Part shown: piece by piece, positions 62,763-64,000 of the stretch
Layout: each line of letters begins with the position of its first letter
How positions within the stretch are numbered: the first letter of the stretch is position 1
Assembly (NCBI RefSeq): GCF_016918855.1
Contig: NZ_JADKYB010000012.1
Coordinates: 1 to 64,000 of the forward strand
Source of the DNA: Actinacidiphila acididurans
GTDB taxonomy: Bacteria > Actinomycetota > Actinomycetes > Streptomycetales > Streptomycetaceae
Direction: 5' to 3'
Length of the DNA: 64,000 nt
Program-made: the position numbers and the translations under genes
The notes under the pieces: generated by a model
The model's database searches: none
Told to the model about the DNA's origin: nothing
The model's input: the letters and a program-made list of their open reading frames with translations, nothing else

Positions 62763-64000
62763 GTGACCGCCGAAACGACCGTGCCGTCCCCCGCGCTGCT
62801 GACCGGTGCGGACCGCGACGGTTCCAACTACACCGCGCGGCACCTGCTCGTCCTCGAAGGCCTCGAAGCCGTCCGGAAGCGCCCCGGTATGTACATCGGG
62901 TCGACCGACAGCCGCGGCCTCATGCACTGCGTCTGGGAGATCATCGACAACTCCGTCGACGAGGCGCTGGCCGGCCACGGCGAGCACATCGAGGTGTTCC
63001 TCCACCCGGACGGCTCGATCGAGGTGCGCGACCGCGGCCGCGGCATCCCCGTCGACGTCGAGCCGAAGACCGGGCTGTCCGGCGTCGAGGTCGTCATGAC
63101 CAAGCTGCACGCCGGCGGCAAGTTCGGCGGCGGCTCGTACGCGGCCTCCGGCGGTCTGCACGGTGTCGGCGCCTCGGTGGTCAACGCCCTGTCCGCCCGC
63201 CTGGACGTCGAGGTCGACCGCGGCGGCCACACCCACGCGATCAGCTTCCGCCGCGGCGTGCCCGGCGCCTTCAGCGGCCCCGGCCCCGACGCCCCCTTCG
63301 AGCCGGGCAGCGGCCTGACCAAGACCAAGAAGATCGCCCGGAACAAGGTCGGCACCCGCGTGCGGTACTGGCCGGACCGCCAGATCTTCCTCAAGGACGC
63401 CAAGCTCTCCGTCGACACCCTGCACCAGCGCGCCCGCCAGACCGCCTTCCTGGTGCCGGGCCTGACCATCGTGGTGCGCGACGAGCGCGGCACCGAGGCG
63501 CCCGAGCCGGTCGAGGAGGTCTTCCACTACGACGGCGGCATCAGCGAGTTCTGCGAGTACCTGGCGCCGGACAAGCCGATCTGCGACGTACTGCGCCTCA
63601 CCGGCAGCGGCACCTTCAAGGAAACCGTGCCCGTACTGGACGACCTCGGCCACATGACCCCGACCGAGGTCACCCGGGAACTCGGCGTGGACATCGCCCT
63701 GCGCTGGGGCACGGGATACGAGACCACCGCCCGGTCGTTCGTCAACATCATCGCCACCCCCAAGGGCGGTACCCACGTCACCGGTTTCGAGCGCTCCGTG
63801 ACCAGGACCCTCAACGAGGTGCTGCGCGCCACCAAGGTGCTGCGCGTCGCCGAGGAGGACATTGTCAAGGACGACGCCATGGAGGGCCTGAGCGCGGTGA
63901 TCACCGTGCGCCTGGCCGAGCCGCAGTTCGAGGGGCAGACCAAGGAGGTGCTGGGCACCTCGGCGGCCAACCGGATCGTGGCCGCGGTGGTCTCCCGGGA
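62763..64000 (+). CDS. parE: DNA topoisomerase IV subunit B (ParE), 5' part
   Basis: The frame runs off the right edge, showing about 412 residues of a GyrB/ParE type II topoisomerase subunit, which binds ATP and drives strand passage and decatenation. The GHKL ATPase motifs are EIIDNSVDEALAG, VRDRGRGIPVD and SGGLHGVGASVVNALS. The transducer follows with VNIIATPKGGTHVTGFE and AVITVRLAEPQFEGQTKEVLG. GAGGAG at 62749-62754 lies eight bases before GTG 62763. ParE rather than GyrB is inferred from its place near hrdB; gyrB normally lies beside dnaA-dnaN-recF. The partner parC is not in the window. Confidence 0.88.
   Translation, partial: MTAETTVPSPALLTGADRDGSNYTARHLLVLEGLEAVRKRPGMYIGSTDSRGLMHCVWEIIDNSVDEALAGHGEHIEVFLHPDGSIEVRDRGRGIPVDVEPKTGLSGVEVVMTKLHAGGKFGGGSYAASGGLHGVGASVVNALSARLDVEVDRGGHTHAISFRRGVPGAFSGPGPDAPFEPGSGLTKTKKIARNKVGTRVRYWPDRQIFLKDAKLSVDTLHQRARQTAFLVPGLTIVVRDERGTEAPEPVEEVFHYDGGISEFCEYLAPDKPICDVLRLTGSGTFKETVPVLDDLGHMTPTEVTRELGVDIALRWGTGYETTARSFVNIIATPKGGTHVTGFERSVTRTLNEVLRATKVLRVAEEDIVKDDAMEGLSAVITVRLAEPQFEGQTKEVLGTSAANRIVAAVVSR

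Overview
The window is chromosomal DNA from a Streptomyces-type actinomycete. The evidence is the very high G+C content, frequent GTG starts, an HrdB principal sigma factor with a long Lys/Ala-rich N-terminal region, a WhiH-type sporulation regulator directly upstream of it, and a gene order (recA-recX, miaB-miaA-dapF, rshA-hflX, dinG/lexA-nrdR-nrdJ, rnhB, recQ, whiH-hrdB, parE) that I recognise from the conserved core of Streptomyces chromosomes. I saw no insertion sequence, prophage, CRISPR array, rRNA or tRNA.

Layout. 1-9.6 kb is stress and DNA repair: a Dps ferritin, a small membrane protein, a Nei2-like glycosylase, the giant helicase Lhr, a DUF3046 protein, recA and recX. 9.8-15.3 kb is accessory: a FAD monooxygenase, an OmpR-type two-component system and an orphan TAXI solute-binding protein. 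15.3-25.1 kb is housekeeping: miaB, a LigB-like protein, a small antitoxin-like protein, miaA, a membrane protein, dapF, rshA and hflX, closed by an excellent terminator. 25.1-31.5 kb is an NIS siderophore cluster (aminotransferase, IucA/IucC, GNAT, IucA/IucC). It contains an unrecognised 43-codon ORF locked between two ATGA stop/start overlaps. 31.6-34.7 kb is a phospho-signalling block: a zinc-ribbon FHA protein, a soluble Ser/Thr kinase and a NYN/PIN-like protein fused to FHA. 34.8-41.9 kb is SOS and dNTP supply: dinG, lexA, nrdR, nrdJ. 42.1-57.9 kb mixes small enzymes and regulators with rnhB and a RecQ helicase fused to a phosphoribosyltransferase-like domain. 58.0-64.0 kb is whiH, hrdB, a secreted trypsin-like protease, a DUF7455 protein and the 5' part of parE.

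How the genes work together. The strongest theme is DNA damage. recA, dinG, lhr and recQ each carry upstream a close match to TTGTCRGTG-N8-TANNNT, the LexA-independent damage promoter described in mycobacteria and later attributed to PafBC. recA and lexA also carry LexA-type boxes. In dinG, lhr and recQ the -10 lies 6-9 bases before the start codon, so these mRNAs should be leaderless. About ten other genes show the same TANNNT-to-start geometry. nrdRJ has two NrdR boxes exactly 31 bp apart overlapping its promoter.

Most functional calls come from motifs readable in the translations. Database searches, structure predictions and transcript start mapping were not possible here.
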